A program made the position numbers and the translations under genes. 64,000 nucleotides of DNA, taken from Kalaharituber pfeilii. Its lineage: Eukaryota; Ascomycota; Pezizomycetes; Pezizales; Pezizaceae. The notes under the pieces were generated by a model. It was not told the DNA's origin. It searched no databases and saw only the letters and a program-made list of their open reading frames with translations. The stretch covers positions 1 through 64,000 of the forward strand of contig WHUZ01000108.1 in the NCBI GenBank assembly GCA_015179045.1. The letters are read 5' to 3'. This document shows, one piece after another, positions 37,981-48,409 of this stretch (position 1 is its first letter; each line of letters opens with the position of its first letter).

Positions 37981-38325
37981 ATTGACGAGTGTTGGCTTCA
38001 CATCTTGTTCAAGCACTTGATCGAGGACTTGACTTGCAAAACTTGGATGCGAACCAATTGAACCCTAGTAGTGCTCAGCCCCCTTCAACCTCAGCCGATG
38101 AACAATCGCTGCGAATGGATAAAATATAAATAATGATTGCACTGGGTAAATAAGGACCGCGCAAAGTTAATGCTCTTCAAATGAATCAGGCCCCTTGTTC
38201 ATCACCTCTCAGTCTCTGAATAGCTTAAAATTGCAAACCTCTTTCCTGCTTCATTGACCTTGATCCAACCTAACCGGAAACATAGAGAACAAGGTTGAAA
38301 ATATGGTAGCACATTATTGTTGCAG
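37981..38325. other. Spacer upstream of membrane protein gene
   Basis: No repeat or gene recognised. The missing first exon of the membrane protein gene may lie here, because the first recognised exon is preceded by a TTGCAG splice acceptor at about 38,325. Confidence 0.4.
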
Positions 38326-40188
38326 CCAACTTCACCCAACGTAGAACCAGGATGGGTGGATAGTCCAACACGAAGGGGCACTTTTGACCTGTTGATCTCT
38401 TGTGTTCTCACCCTTGTGATATGCGTCTGGACTGCTGTTCATCCTGATGTTCCTGCTCCAGAACATCGAGGATTTTGGAACTCAATAGCGACCCGGTCAT
38501 GGTGGGTAGTTGTCGGTCTATTGGCCCCAGAATTTTTGTTATGGCAGGCAATCAGCCAGTATCTAGCAGCACGCAATATCTACAAACGCTTGGTAGAGTT
38601 AAAAATTGATGGTTTGTACAGTACAGGACCGAGGTAAACTGCAGAGACTTCCTTCTAATGCCCGTAATGTCCACTGTTCGCGATTGATGTCAATACTGAT
38701 AGTTGGTTGGGTCCCACAGGCAACCACATCATACTTATTCACTTTCGGACCTGGCGGCAGTACCAGCACTAGCAGCTGCAGTACCAGCACTTTCAACAGC
38801 GGTGTTAGAACCTCCAGGTCAAATCAAAAAAACCTCTGTCTTCAAACGTTTGAAATTATGGATATATCCCCCAAAACTCACTCTTGCCTTTTTTGTCCAG
38901 ATGGGGGGTATTGCTATCGCTCTACCCTGTGCCAATCCAGTGCAGACGGTAGATGGCTATGGTCCTCCGGTACTTCAATTAAGACCAGACACAGTCATGA
39001 AACTAGTTGAACTTGGAGCTATTGCACCAAACTCAGGTGTGTTCAATCAGGAACCTATTAAGGACAAAAGCAAAGCCGACAGCCTCGCAAAGCTGCTGGT
39101 CTGTGGACAGGCAGGCTGGATGGTTATACAATGTATCGCTCGAAAGAGTACTGGATTGCCAGTAACGTTGCTCGAGATTAATACAGTAATGCATGTTGTT
39201 TGTGCCTTGTTCATGTATTTCCTTTGGCTGAAGAAACCACAGGAGGTGAATGTGCCAAATGTGATCATAGATTCTACTCCTGGCAGTACCCTTACCCTCC
39301 TCTTCTCAACCACCCTCAGTCGGCCTAGGGACGGTAACAGCAAAAAGATCTTGTTTTGGAGACAAGGTACGTTTCAACCACCATGCAGTCCAGATGGCAC
39401 TTGGGCAAATTCGTTTGATTATATGCAAATCAACTTTGGGAATGACCAATGTGTTTCAATCGAATTCATTTATGGATCAAGCCACCTTACACAGAAGGAC
39501 GCAATCACGCTCTGCAAACTATATGCACTCGAACTCGGAACATCGCATTGGAAGACATTGGGAAATCAATTGGACCCGGGCGACCAGTCGGAACTACGTG
39601 CTGACGAAGTTGTCCAAAAGCTCTTTGCGTACAAAAAAGAACATCAGTGCCTTTTCAGGAGCAGCCTAGCTATGATGAGCGGTGTTGGCAACCTCACGGA
39701 CCTATGGAAGAGCAAGGGTAGTTCAGTCTGGATGGCTGTGCTGACCGCCGTATATGGGTCAATTCACCTGACAGTATGGAATTCACACTTCCCGACCGTA
39801 TTAGAGAGGAATCTGTGGAGGGCGTCCTGCTGTTTAATTGCTTTCTGGTTTCCAACTTCTTGGGTCGCGCGTCGGGTCTGGCATTGGGTCTGGCATAGTA
39901 CCGAAGGCAGGTTTGCAACTACTTGGGTCGCGCGTCGGCTCCGGCGTACCGAACGCGGGATTACCTGCGACGCTTACTGCTTATCCTACTGTTGCTGCAT
40001 TTGCACCTGTTGTTTTTGTTGTTGCGTCGGCCCGAGCATGTTTTGGAAGGTACAACTTTTTCGTCTTTTTGGTCCTTCACACCCTGGCAAGAGTTTTTAT
40101 CTTCACCGAGGCTTTCGCAAGTCTCAGAAGCTTGTCGCAAGGAGCGTATGACACCGTGCCATGGACCGAATTTTGGCCCCACTTTTGA
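38326..40188 (+). CDS. Multi-pass membrane protein of a widespread fungal family, unknown function
   Basis: First recognised exon from about 38,326: PGWVDSPTRRGTFDLLISCV and LTLVICVWTAVHPDVPAPEH, then VVVGLLAPEFLLWQAISQYL (membrane segment) and ..RLVELKIDG. Later exons: FFVQMGGIAIALPCANPVQT, LGAIAPNSGVFNQEPIKDKS, KADSLAKLLVCGQAGWMVIQ, LEINTVMHVVCALFMYFLW, VLTAVYGSIHLTVWNSHFP and a final FFVFLVLHTLARVFIFTEAF. The motif 'IKDKSKAD.LAK.LVC.QAGWM' and its order are typical of a fungal family of predicted membrane proteins without assigned function. Introns are probable near 38,620-38,720 and 39,845-39,925, where the frame changes; exact boundaries are uncertain and it may be a pseudogene. A direct duplication of about 70 bp (39,847-39,955) sits at the second junction. 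A 46 bp retroposon lies 56 bp after the stop. Confidence 0.75.
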
Positions 40189-40244
40189 TGAGAGCGACGC
40201 ACACCAGTACAGACTAGATGTGTCATTATGGCAACAGGAACGTG

Positions 40245-40290
40245 TGGTTGGTATGCGAGTAATGATATAAAACAAAAAAAAAAAAAAAAT
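40245..40290 (+). mobile_element. Tail-only retroposon (tail A), 46 bp
   Basis: AGGAACGTG (40,236-40,244) and AGAAACGTG (40,291-40,299) flank TGGTTGGTATGCGAGTAATG, ATATAAAAC and poly(A). Only the 3' side of the hairpin is left, making it the shortest in the window. Confidence 0.8.
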
Positions 40291-40364
40291 AGAAACGTGA
40301 TCAATCACAAGGTCCTGTCTGTTGTTCCTTTCTGTATACATAACTTCAATACCACTATGCTCAG

Positions 40365-40424
40365 TCTTGTTTTTTTTCTTTGGTTCACATAACCCCGCAT
40401 ACAAGCTACAAGTCCATGGCAGGG
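40365..40424 (-). mobile_element. Tail-only retroposon (tail B), 60 bp
   Basis: ACTATGCTCAG (40,354-40,364) and ACTGTGCTCAG (40,425-40,435) flank a T-rich run, GTTCACATAACCCCGCATAC, AAGCTACAAGTCCATGGCAG. Confidence 0.87.
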
Positions 40425-40743
40425 ACTGTGCTCAGCGATCGGTGGTTATTTTTCGGGTGAGCTTATGCTATTAACACGTCAAGTACACAGATGGATATGG
40501 TAGTGATGAAAATCATCTTGGTGTGTTGAGTTCATGTTTGTTTTCTTTTCATTTCTTTTCCTTCTTTTCCTTCATTACTCACAGAGCGCTGTTGGGATGT
40601 GGCAGCCTGAGGTTTGGATATTATTTGAATGGAGGTTTACTGGAAGTGAACGGTTTAGTTTTGCAGGCACTTTGAATAAGAAGTTCTGTTCTAGTGGGGA
40701 AAATGTTTTTATTTCTTTTTTGTTTAAATATCAGTACTTGCAT

Positions 40744-40838
40744 GGCGCCCTATGGGCTATGGCGAGGTCTTTATTAAAAGGAAAAGAAAAATATAGGTGC
40801 GAGTAATGACATAAAAAAAAAAAAAAAGAAAAAAAGAT
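40744..40838 (+). mobile_element. LINE A 3' end with inverted 5' part (twin-priming-like)
   Basis: 40,744-40,797 is the reverse complement of the hairpin and adjoining 3' untranslated sequence (GCGCCCTATGGGCTATGGCG, AGGTCTTTATTAAAAGG). It is followed directly by the forward last part TGCGAGTAATGACATA and poly(A). An inverted 5' segment joined to a direct 3' end is the known outcome of twin priming in LINE insertion. Confidence 0.75.
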
Positions 40839-41477
40839 AGGTAAGCTAGATATATATGGTACTCGCGGTAATCCTATGTGATGCGGGGAGAAAAAGGCAG
40901 CAACATCTGGTCCGGTACAAGGGAACGTCTTTTGGCCTATCTTCATCCTCTATTCCACTTTGTACTGGCTGGCTCTCAACTATCTCCCACCTAGTCTCAT
41001 CCGGTCTACTTGCATTGTGTCCTCCAAATACACTACTACTGAACTTGTAACTTTTCCTTTCTCCCTCAATGTCGTGTGCTTAATAAGCCATCTGGTCCCT
41101 GTTATCCTTCCTATGTCATTGTCTGCTTCCATCCATCTCCAAACATTCCTGAGGTTCTTTCTCGGGGCTATTGTGTGGACTACGATGCCAGATTTAGGGG
41201 CGGTGGCACTGGAGGTGGATGGGTGTGTCAGGGGTCTGGCTTTAGTCTTGGGGGTTTGAGGTTTCGGCATAGGTATGAGGGAGGGAGTGAGGGTGGGTCT
41301 GGGAGTCGATGGGATTGCTGTTGTGGTACTGGCAGGAGTGCTGTCAGTAGCTAGGTTTCCGACTGGTGGTACAGTGGCTATCTTGTTTGCCTTCACGTCA
41401 TCGAGTTTGTATTTAATTGCATACGGTGTTTGTGCTGACACTACTTTTCCTTTCCACTTTCTCGTCTTAGTTATGGC

Positions 41478-41583
41478 TAACCTGACTTGCTAAACTGACC
41501 CGGGTATACGGGTCCCTGCCATAGGCTGGTAGCCTATATGCAGGGTTACATGAATAAAAAAAAAAAAAAAAAAAGGGGGGGGG
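41478..41583 (+). mobile_element. Tail-only retroposon (tail B variant), ~106 bp
   Basis: TTAGTTATGGC at 41,467-41,477 and 41,584-41,594 flanks GGGTATACGGGTCCCTGCCA, TAGGCTGGTAGCC, CAGGGTTACATGAA, poly(A) and a terminal run of G. Confidence 0.9.
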
Positions 41584-41760
41584 TTAGTTATGGCCTTTTC
41601 TGAGGGGGGCTGGGGGTGGAACTTGGTACTGAAGGGGTCGCCATAGTTAATATCATGTGCTCTGGAGATGGCTCCTCTGAGAACATGGTATTGATGGGGC
41701 TACAGCCATTATAAGCTTCACCGGTTGTATATGTATATATGTGATGGGGCTGAACCCCAG

Positions 41761-42288
41761 TTTTTTTTTTTTTTATTTCATTTATCGCATGCCGCCCTAT
41801 GGGCTAAGGCGATGTTTAGATACATGTAACTGTTATAATATAAGGAAATAACTAAACTGCTCGTCCCCTATTCCTTCCCCGCCCATTCCAAAATCTCCAT
41901 CAAGTTCGTTTCTTTGTCAGCCTGTCTTATTCCCTCCGCCCCCTTCGTGGTCTTTCTTTGCCATATTTGGCAGTCGTTTTTTATGTGCTCCCAGTTCTCC
42001 GGCGCCTTGCACACCACCTGCATTCCGGAGAGGTGGCCTTTCCAATCTTGAATCTCCACTCCTTCAATCCCTTGTTGCCTAGTATCCCTGCCAGGGTGGC
42101 CAGAGTCCGGCGGTGGTCTAGCCTGTTGAGTGGACGGTAGTTCAGGTCAGCTTGGTTTCTCTCCGCGGCTCGGGAGGCTTTGTATTCCTGTCTTATGCCT
42201 GCTTCCGTGATGATTTCGTTTTGGCATTGTAGGGCGGTGCCGATTTTGGCCGCTCTGTCCGCCTCTGTGTTGCCTTTTACCCCTTTGT
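41761..42288 (-). mobile_element. LINE A fragment in ORF1-like gene
   Basis: GGGCTGAACCCCAG at 41,747-41,760 and 42,289-42,302 brackets it. The minus strand gives the tail hairpin (CGCCTTAGCCCATAGGGCGG) and the C-terminal zinc region of ORF2 (GMQVVCKAPENWEHIKND..WQR region, frame-broken). Confidence 0.92.
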
Positions 42289-42633
42289 GGGCTGAACCCC
42301 AGTGGCTGTAGTGGTAGTGGCACTGGTGATGGTGGCGGGAGCTTGGAGAGGCTGGGGAGGTGGATGGTCGGCCACATGTCTTGGCTCCACTTGATCTCTA
42401 GGACCAATCTGTGGGCCATGGTAGTCACAACTGCAGACAAATCATCCTCGAGGGCGTGGAAAGCTAAAAGTTTGATCTAGCAGTGGACTAGCGTGGTAGC
42501 CAGAAGGAAGCCTGAAAACTTCTGGGCAGCAGTCTCTAACTGTAGGGGCTTAGAGGGATCGACAGGATGGTTCTAAAGCTGGTGTCGGTCCCGGCGGTTT
42601 AAATGCTCAAAGCTTCAGGATCACCACTCACTA

Positions 42634-43303
42634 CTTAGCCTCGTCCCCAGGCGGTTGTAGAAGCCTGAGATTAGCTAATCGGGTGATCACGTGTGTGCCA
42701 AGAACTGTAATTATAATAAAAACTGTCATTTAAATATATAACCTGTTTGACCTAGTGGATAGTAACTTTCTGTATATTATTCTAAGAGTTATTAACTTCA
42801 ATTCCAGTAAGTCCGACTCTTTTAGGTCCAACTCTCTCTGTCTTGAAGTTTAGTACTAGTTACTGCCTACCCACCTATATTAGCCCCATTCTTCAGTAAT
42901 TAACTAGTTACCTAATTGTAGGGAACGAGGCTATACCTATAAGGAACAATTCCGGATAAAAGTTCCTATAATTAATTGGCTATGCAGAGGTAGTAGAAGA
43001 ACATAATACTGGACTTACATAGCTGGGCGGCACCCCCAGCACCCCCTCAAGCTCTCCACAGGAAGTAGTGTATTTGACGAAAAAGTACGCGGAACATTAC
43101 GGCTCCGTAATACATGCTCCGAATCCATTACAATTGCGACCTCCGGCGCGAAGTGGTTTTGCTCGAGATAGAATTGCAACAATCCCTCCAGGCGGTTATA
43201 TATTTAAATGACAGTTTTTATTATAATTACAGTTCTTGGCACACACGTGATCACCCGATTAGCTAATCTCAGGCTTCTACAACCGCCTGGGGACGAGGCT
43301 AAG
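42634..43303. mobile_element. 670 bp element with 110 bp perfect terminal inverted repeats
   Basis: 42,634-42,743 (CTTAGCCTCGTCCCCAGGCG .. AAATATATAACC) and 43,194-43,303 are exact reverse complements by my reading. The 450 bp between them has no ORF of note. The flanking bases do not give a clear duplication. It could be a MULE- or foldback-type nonautonomous element. Confidence 0.85.
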
Positions 43304-43317
43304 AAAACCCAGGGGTA

Positions 43318-43320
<3 letters not shown>

Positions 43321-43356
<36 letters not shown>

Positions 43357-43432
43357 TCACGTAACCCCGCTTGCAGCGCCAAGCCATGGCATGGTCCCTG
43401 GGCAAACCCTCAAAGCCCAGAAACAGCCTTAA
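43321..43432 (-). mobile_element. LINE B tail fragment
   Basis: A poly(T) run of 33 is followed by the reverse complement of tail B (CACGTAACCCCGCTTGCAGC, AAGCCATGGCATGGTCCCTG, CAAAGCCCAGAAACAGCC). The right border is not defined by a duplication. Confidence 0.75.
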
Positions 43433-43623
43433 TAAAAAAATTTATATCAACATCTAAAACCTGATTTCAGAAACTTCCAGATAGTTCTCTCTATCTCTCT
43501 CCTCTTCCCTCTTCTCCATATATCAATTGTATGTGAATAGAATTGTAGAGGGATCCTGGGTTCACGCGCAGATCAATCGGATTGGGCATCGTATCACATA
43601 GGGCAATTGACTTTCACTCCATC
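43433..43623. other. No gene recognised
   Basis: Short AT/CT-rich spacer without recognisable features. Confidence 0.4.
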
Positions 43624-43635
43624 ACCTTTTTCTTG

Positions 43636-43949
43636 TAAGAAGCGACAGTGAAGGGAGGGAGATGGCCCGGAGTGCAGGTGGTGCGGCGAGAAGGAGGAGA
43701 CGACGAGTCATCTGCTTGCGGAGTGTAGAGTGTGGAAGAGGAGGTGGCCAGGGGGGGAAGAACACATAAGGGGGCCCCCCCGGGTAAGAGAGGGAGAGAG
43801 AGACCCGCTGAGCAAGCTGATAGAAATGCTGGGAGAGTGAGAGGGGGGAGAGCGGAGAGGAGAGGGGGGGGGGAGGTTTCCTTATCTGAATGTATCTAAC
43901 TTCTAGTTATAATATCGCCATAGCCCATTGGGCGGCATGCGATTAATGA

Positions 43950-43983
<34 letters not shown>
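43636..43983 (+). mobile_element. LINE A 3' end, first of two insertions at one target
   Basis: ACCTTTTTCTTG at 43,624-43,635 and 43,984-43,995. Codes for the zinc knuckle end of ORF2 (CRWCGEKEETTSHLLAEC, VWKRRWPGGEEHIRGPP, ..LIEMLGE stop), then the hairpin CGCCATAGCCCATTGGGCGG, CATGCGATTAATGATATA and poly(A) of about 34. Confidence 0.93.
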
Positions 43984-43989
<6 letters not shown>

Positions 43990-43995
43990 TTCTTG

Positions 43996-44279
43996 CCCTG
44001 TAGTAAGCGGCAGGAGCCGAGCCAGCCCGAGCTGTGGCTCGAGCTTAAGACAGCCAAGATATCGCTAGTGTTTCTCTTGACAGCTCGCTAAAATGCTCAG
44101 CCAGCGCAGGGTTTCATAAACTGTAACCACCTAATATGGTAATAAATCAGAGACTCGGAGCTCATTCCAAGCTGCCAACAACTTCTATAAATATCATAAG
44201 TGGCGATAGCGGCGAGGAGGATGAAGCTGTAGAATAGTTTAGATTCGCTATCAATACCATGAAATAAAAAAAAAAAAAG
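43996..44279 (+). mobile_element. Poly(A)-ended insert carrying a decayed hAT MITE sequence
   Basis: ACCTTTTTCTTG flanks it at 43,984-43,995 and 44,280-44,291. The interior (GTAGTAAGCGGCAGGAGCCG, GACAGCTCGCTAAAATGCTC, GGAGCTCATTCCAAGC) matches the hAT-like MITE at 13,741. It ends CCATGAAATA and poly(A), so it appears to be retroposed from an RNA containing that MITE. Confidence 0.75.
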
Positions 44280-44567
44280 ACCTTTTTCTTGACACGTAAC
44301 CATTGAGACCACCTGTGAGACTTCGCCCGGCCCGCTCTAGATTCAGGCACCCCTGTGCGAGACAGTGGATGCTGTTAATCCTACCTTACAACCAGTGGTA
44401 CATACGCCAATAGTGAAGGAAGACTGCATAGGCTGACTGCACAAGCATCCAAATAGGAATATGACCGATGACATGCTTGAGAGCGGTCTTGGATATGATA
44501 GTACCATCAGTTCTTCCCCTCTTGGCGTTAATCCCCCTAGCAGTGGTATGGACCCCCGAGCGACGCG

Positions 44568-44622
44568 TTTTTTTTTTTTTTTTTTTTTAATATCATTACT
44601 CGCGTGCCGCCTTATGGGGCAA
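44568..44622 (-). mobile_element. Tail-only retroposon (tail A), 55 bp
   Basis: GAGCGACGCG (44,558-44,567) and GAGCGAAGCG (44,623-44,632) flank poly(T), AATATCATTACTCGCGTGCC, GCCTTATGGGGCAA. Confidence 0.83.
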
Positions 44623-44887
44623 GAGCGAAGCGAACGGGGTCTCTCAGAAAGCATGTGTGCAAGCGGTTGAAAAAGTGTGTTCCAACTCATGCTACGCCGT
44701 GACCCGGTCGCAAGCTCTGCCGCAGCCCCTGCCGCACGCTCTGCCCCCATTGTGAGCGTAGCGAGCGGGCATCCTCTCGTATGCTGCTACCAGCCGATTA
44801 CTGTAATTCAAAGCATCCAAACAAGTGTTCAGACTAACACACAACATTACGGATATTATTTTTCCAATTATTTCTTATGTACCTAAT

Positions 44888-44951
44888 CTCGCCATAGCCC
44901 ACAGGGGCGGCAAGCGACTAATGACATTATTTTTTTTTTAAAAAAAAAAAT
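44888..44951 (+). mobile_element. Probable tail-only retroposon (tail A)
   Basis: CTCGCCATAGCCCACAGGGG, CGGCAAGCGACTAATGACAT followed by T- and A-runs. Flanking duplication not clear. Confidence 0.65.
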
Positions 44952-45447
44952 CATGGATACGTAATACCGACACGGGCAAGCCCGATTTTGATGCTGTTTC
45001 GCAACACCATCCTTCCCTGGTCCGAGCGTCATACTCATGCTGCCCATAGCGGCCGGCCGAGACTCTGGCTGTTGTCTCGCCGGGAAAATATCCCTGCAGC
45101 TTTCCCAAAGCGATGACGGCGCTTTAGCGAAAACGTCCGCATTTGGTAAGGAAATGTGACCTTGCAACAAAGAAACGCATTTGTCACCATCGCACCTACA
45201 ACACAACGGATGCGTGGGTGACGGGGGCCAAGTGGCATATTGGAGACGCTAGCCAGAGAGTTCCAGCCCATTGCCAGAACCGTGGCACACGAGGCAGAGG
45301 CAGAAACTAACAGGTGGTGCACGGCAGCAATCTTAAATAATACCGTGCTTGCCCCACGGAGTGAAAAATGCTGTATTAGTAGGCCGATGACCAGTTCATT
45401 TGCAAGAACAATTCCACACGTTTCAAGTCCACCTCCCGATTGAAGAT

Positions 45448-46927
45448 ATGGCAAAAGGTGAATCAGGTTCTACAGCCGCTGAGCCCGTGGTGGAATATAC
45501 TCAAGAGAGTGCGCTGCCGTTAAGCGCCAGCACCAGACCAATAAACGTGCCGGTTGATGTGAGTATATACCATTACAGAGCCCCTTGAGTCTTTTTTTTT
45601 TTTTAAGATGCGATTTTCTAATAGAAGCAATCGTACGCATTTGTCTATGTGAAATAGGACGCAGACTCGGATGACGCCGAATCAGCATTCTGCAGGTAGG
45701 TGCTTCAATGGTCACGTCCCCACGGTAACGATGACTACTTCCGTTGACACGCCTGCAGTGGAGAAAGCAGTGCGACTACATCCATAGGCTCCAGTATCTT
45801 CAGCTTCACCTACGCAAATGGGCGTCGCTACCACTCTGATCGATTTCACAAAGCAGAGTATTTCCTTCCCAACGACGAAAAGGAACAGGATCGCCTGGAC
45901 ATTTATCACCACATCTTTCTTTCATTGTTGGGGGGAAAGTTGTATACAGCGCCGCTAGATAATCCACAGAATGTCTTGGATGTTGGTACCGGTACTGGTA
46001 TATGGGCAATTGATCTCGCAGAGTAAGCGTTCGGCGACTTCAATCCAGCGTTTGACATTCCGATTAACAATATTGGCGATCTCTAGTCAGCATCCAGAGG
46101 CAAAGGTGTTGGGTAATGATATCAGTCCAATCCAGCCAAAGTGGTGAGCTTTCTGATTGCCCTGTCCTTTCACACTAGAGTCCGCTAATCCACAGGTTCA
46201 GGGTGCCACCGAACCTGAAGTTTGAAGTCGATGATATGGAGGAGGAGTGGACTTATCCTGACAATTCCTTCGATTTCATCCACATCCGATGCCTGAGTGG
46301 ATGTTTCAAGGATTGGGATTTGGTGCTTGCTCACGCGTACAGGTTCGTTCATCCATGTCCATTGTCTTGCGGTCGTCTAACATCGTTGTCCTGCACAGAA
46401 AAACAATGCCAGGAGGGTACATCGAGTTCCAGGATTACGGCTGTGAATTGTTCCTGAATGACGGAACGAGGCTTGGAAAGAGCAATGACGAAACCCCTCT
46501 TGGCCGATTCTTCTACCTAGTAATGGGGGCTGCTGAAAAACAGGGACGCCCACTGGCGGTTGCACGAGGAATGAAGGCGAGATTGGAAAATGCAGGGTTT
46601 GTTGATGTGAGAGAGCATCTCACTATCTGGCCGCTTGGTACCTGGCCAAAGGACAAACGACTCAAAGAAATTGGCAGATGGTGTAACTTCGGTGTAAAAG
46701 AAAGTATACTACCATTTTGTCTTCATCTTTTGACAAAGGATGGATGGGTTCTTGAGGATATCAAAAAGTTCGCTCACGAGGTTGTCGCCGACGTGGATGT
46801 TACAAAGTACTACTGTCATGGGTGAGTATCCCGGCACATATGCTCTACAATTATGCAGTGCAGAACGCTGACCGCTCGTTACAGTTGGTTTGTTCATGGA
46901 AGAAAGCCTGCAAGAGGTGAAACCTAG
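45448..46927 (+). CDS. SAM-dependent methyltransferase, LaeA/TAM-like, 358 aa
   Basis: Seven exons: 45,448-45,558, 45,658-45,695, 45,759-46,022, 46,087-46,143, 46,202-46,342, 46,399-46,821, 46,885-46,927. All introns are GT..AG and all phases join (1,077 bp in total). The N terminus is Ser/Asp-rich (DADSDDAESAF), then YANGRRYHSDRFHKAEYFLP and NDEKEQDRLDIYHHIFLSLL. Motif I is VLDVGTGTGIWAIDLA (SAM-binding glycines), followed by HPEAKVLGNDISPIQPKWVP, FEVDDMEEEWTYPDNSFDFI and MPGGYIEFQDYG. It ends HGRKPARGET. Family: fungal class I methyltransferases related to the secondary-metabolism regulator LaeA; the substrate is unknown. No metabolic cluster is nearby. Intron 1 holds a T-run of 14. The gene looks intact. 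Confidence 0.93.
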
Positions 46928-47013
46928 CCAAACGCTCGTTTACGAAGACTCCGAAATTTCATTTGTGTGGGTACTGCGTTGTAGAGCTTTCCAACATTGT
47001 GGCGCTGTCTAAC

Positions 47014-47076
47014 TTTTTTTTTTTCTTTTTTTTAATACCACGTAATCCCGCGAACTGCTATTCGCTGTGGCAGGGG
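47014..47076 (-). mobile_element. Tail-only retroposon (tail B), 63 bp, downstream of methyltransferase
   Basis: GTCTAAC (47,007-47,013) and GTCTAGC (47,077-47,083) flank a T-rich run, ATACCACGTAATCCCGCGAA, CTGCTATTCGCTGTGGCAGG. It lies 86 bp after the methyltransferase stop codon. Confidence 0.75.
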
Positions 47077-47083
47077 GTCTAGC

Positions 47084-47970
47084 ACAGGTGTAGCTTTACG
47101 TTATGACAATTTTCAGATTATATGGGTCATTTGTTCGGGGATTTTGGTGGACTATATGTATGGAGGGGTCTGGGTCCATTGGTAGTTCATCCTATGTTGC
47201 GGTGCTTGTGCTTTTGTTTATTCCTTCTTTTAAACCTGGAATGCTTTGCTGGTTATAACGATTTAATTAAGTCATGTGCATTCATATCTACATTCTGCTG
47301 AGTAGTCCAACTCTCCTCTCCCATTCCAGCATCGCCGCTAAAAGGTCGCCGTCCCCCTCCTTTGTCTCTGGAGGTTCTCTCTCCTCTGCCTTAGCCTGGA
47401 CCCTCAATATCTCAAGGCGTAGCTTCTCCAATTCCGTGCTATGCTGCTGCTGGAAATACCATCGAGCCCGAATCATTTGGCACGCCTGGACCATGACGAT
47501 CTATGCACTCCACAGAAGGAACTGCAACATGATGCATGCGACGACGCCGAGAGAGAAGGAAGGGGGAGTGAGGGAGTAGAGGAGAGCAAGGAAGGGATCT
47601 TTATGTGGGAGGGGGAGATTTCCTGTTCCATTCTGCCGTGTTCGACCGGATTCCATACTGCGTAATAGGCGTAGCCACAGCGCCACAGGGGGCACGGACA
47701 TGCGTAGAGCCTACTTTGGTGTTCACGCAGTGCACGTGCAGGCACGCCGCATGAACATACACTTGAAAGCAAAGTCCTGCTGCCGCTGGTCGCGGTGGCC
47801 GCACTGCTGAAAGAGCATGAGACCCAAATTCGACTCAAAGTTACGAAGATTTAACTACGTTAGATAAGGGGATAAGGGCCCCGCGGCTCAACCGCCAGCC
47901 AAGCCTTTCAAGCTGCTACCGCTGCTTAGCGCGACCCGCGGCCACCCTTTCCTCACCTGCTCACCACACT
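47084..47970. other. No gene established; weak coiled-coil frame on minus strand
   Basis: A minus-strand frame at 47,288-47,494 (STELEKLRLEILRVQAKAEE) has heptad-like character but is only 68 codons and has no recognised family. The rest shows no gene. Confidence 0.35.
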
Positions 47971-48155
47971 AGTCTGGTTGCTCACCACACCACCCTCCTG
48001 CTGCTCCTACGCACTTCATCCCCCCCGCCCCTCCTACCACCTGACATCTCCTCGGCTGCCCCAATCCAGTTGTAATGATTGTTGCTTCGTCCTCTACGTC
48101 GGGGGTCGCTGCTCCTGCTCCCCTCCGCCTCTGGCTCTCCATAAAGCTCTCATTA
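47971..48155 (-). mobile_element. LINE remnant (host of ORF1-only element), continues 49,688-49,810
   Basis: Right of the ORF1-only element (49,688-49,810, minus strand) a frame reads CRWCA, a stop, then AEETLEHLRDV, the zinc-knuckle end of lineage A ORF2. The sequence left of the element is the same interrupted locus. It is decayed, with no tail identified. Confidence 0.5.
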
Positions 48156-48409
48156 GGCGCCCGCAGCCACGTCAGCGACAACCACTTCGACAGGACGAGC
48201 ACTCGGAAGCCACTCCGCAACCACAGCGTCCCCCCCAGCGAAACATACATAGATCGAAAGCACTCAGTGCGCTGAGTCTTTAGATCTAACTTTTATTCCA
48301 AAAAACCCAACTCCTCAAGTTTCCCTTGGGGGTTAAGTTTTGAGGAGATTTCAGCTCCCTGCTCCGTTGACAAGCACACTACTACCCCTGACTTCTTGGC
48401 ACTTCCACC

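Larger units (their letters stand above)
40944..42460 (-). pseudogene. LINE ORF1-like gene (proline/threonine-rich) with two nested insertions
   Basis: The minus strand reads ..PKPQTPKTKARPLTHPSTSS, then the RRM-like module SGIVVHTIAPRKNLRNVWRW, GKVTSSVVVYLEDT, VDRMRLGGR. The next codon is TAG where the other two copies have Trp; a second stop follows about 12 codons later. Upstream (toward 42,460) the frame is split by a tail insertion (41,478-41,583) and a LINE (41,761-42,288). The N-terminal portion is probably MAHRLVLEIKWSQDMWPTIH. It is homologous to 9546-10,427 and 48,410-49,429. Confidence 0.75.

Noticed and set aside
47288..47494. Coiled-coil protein gene on the minus strand
   Set aside because: Only 68 codons, no relatives recognised, no flanking exons that join; kept only as a note in the gap description.
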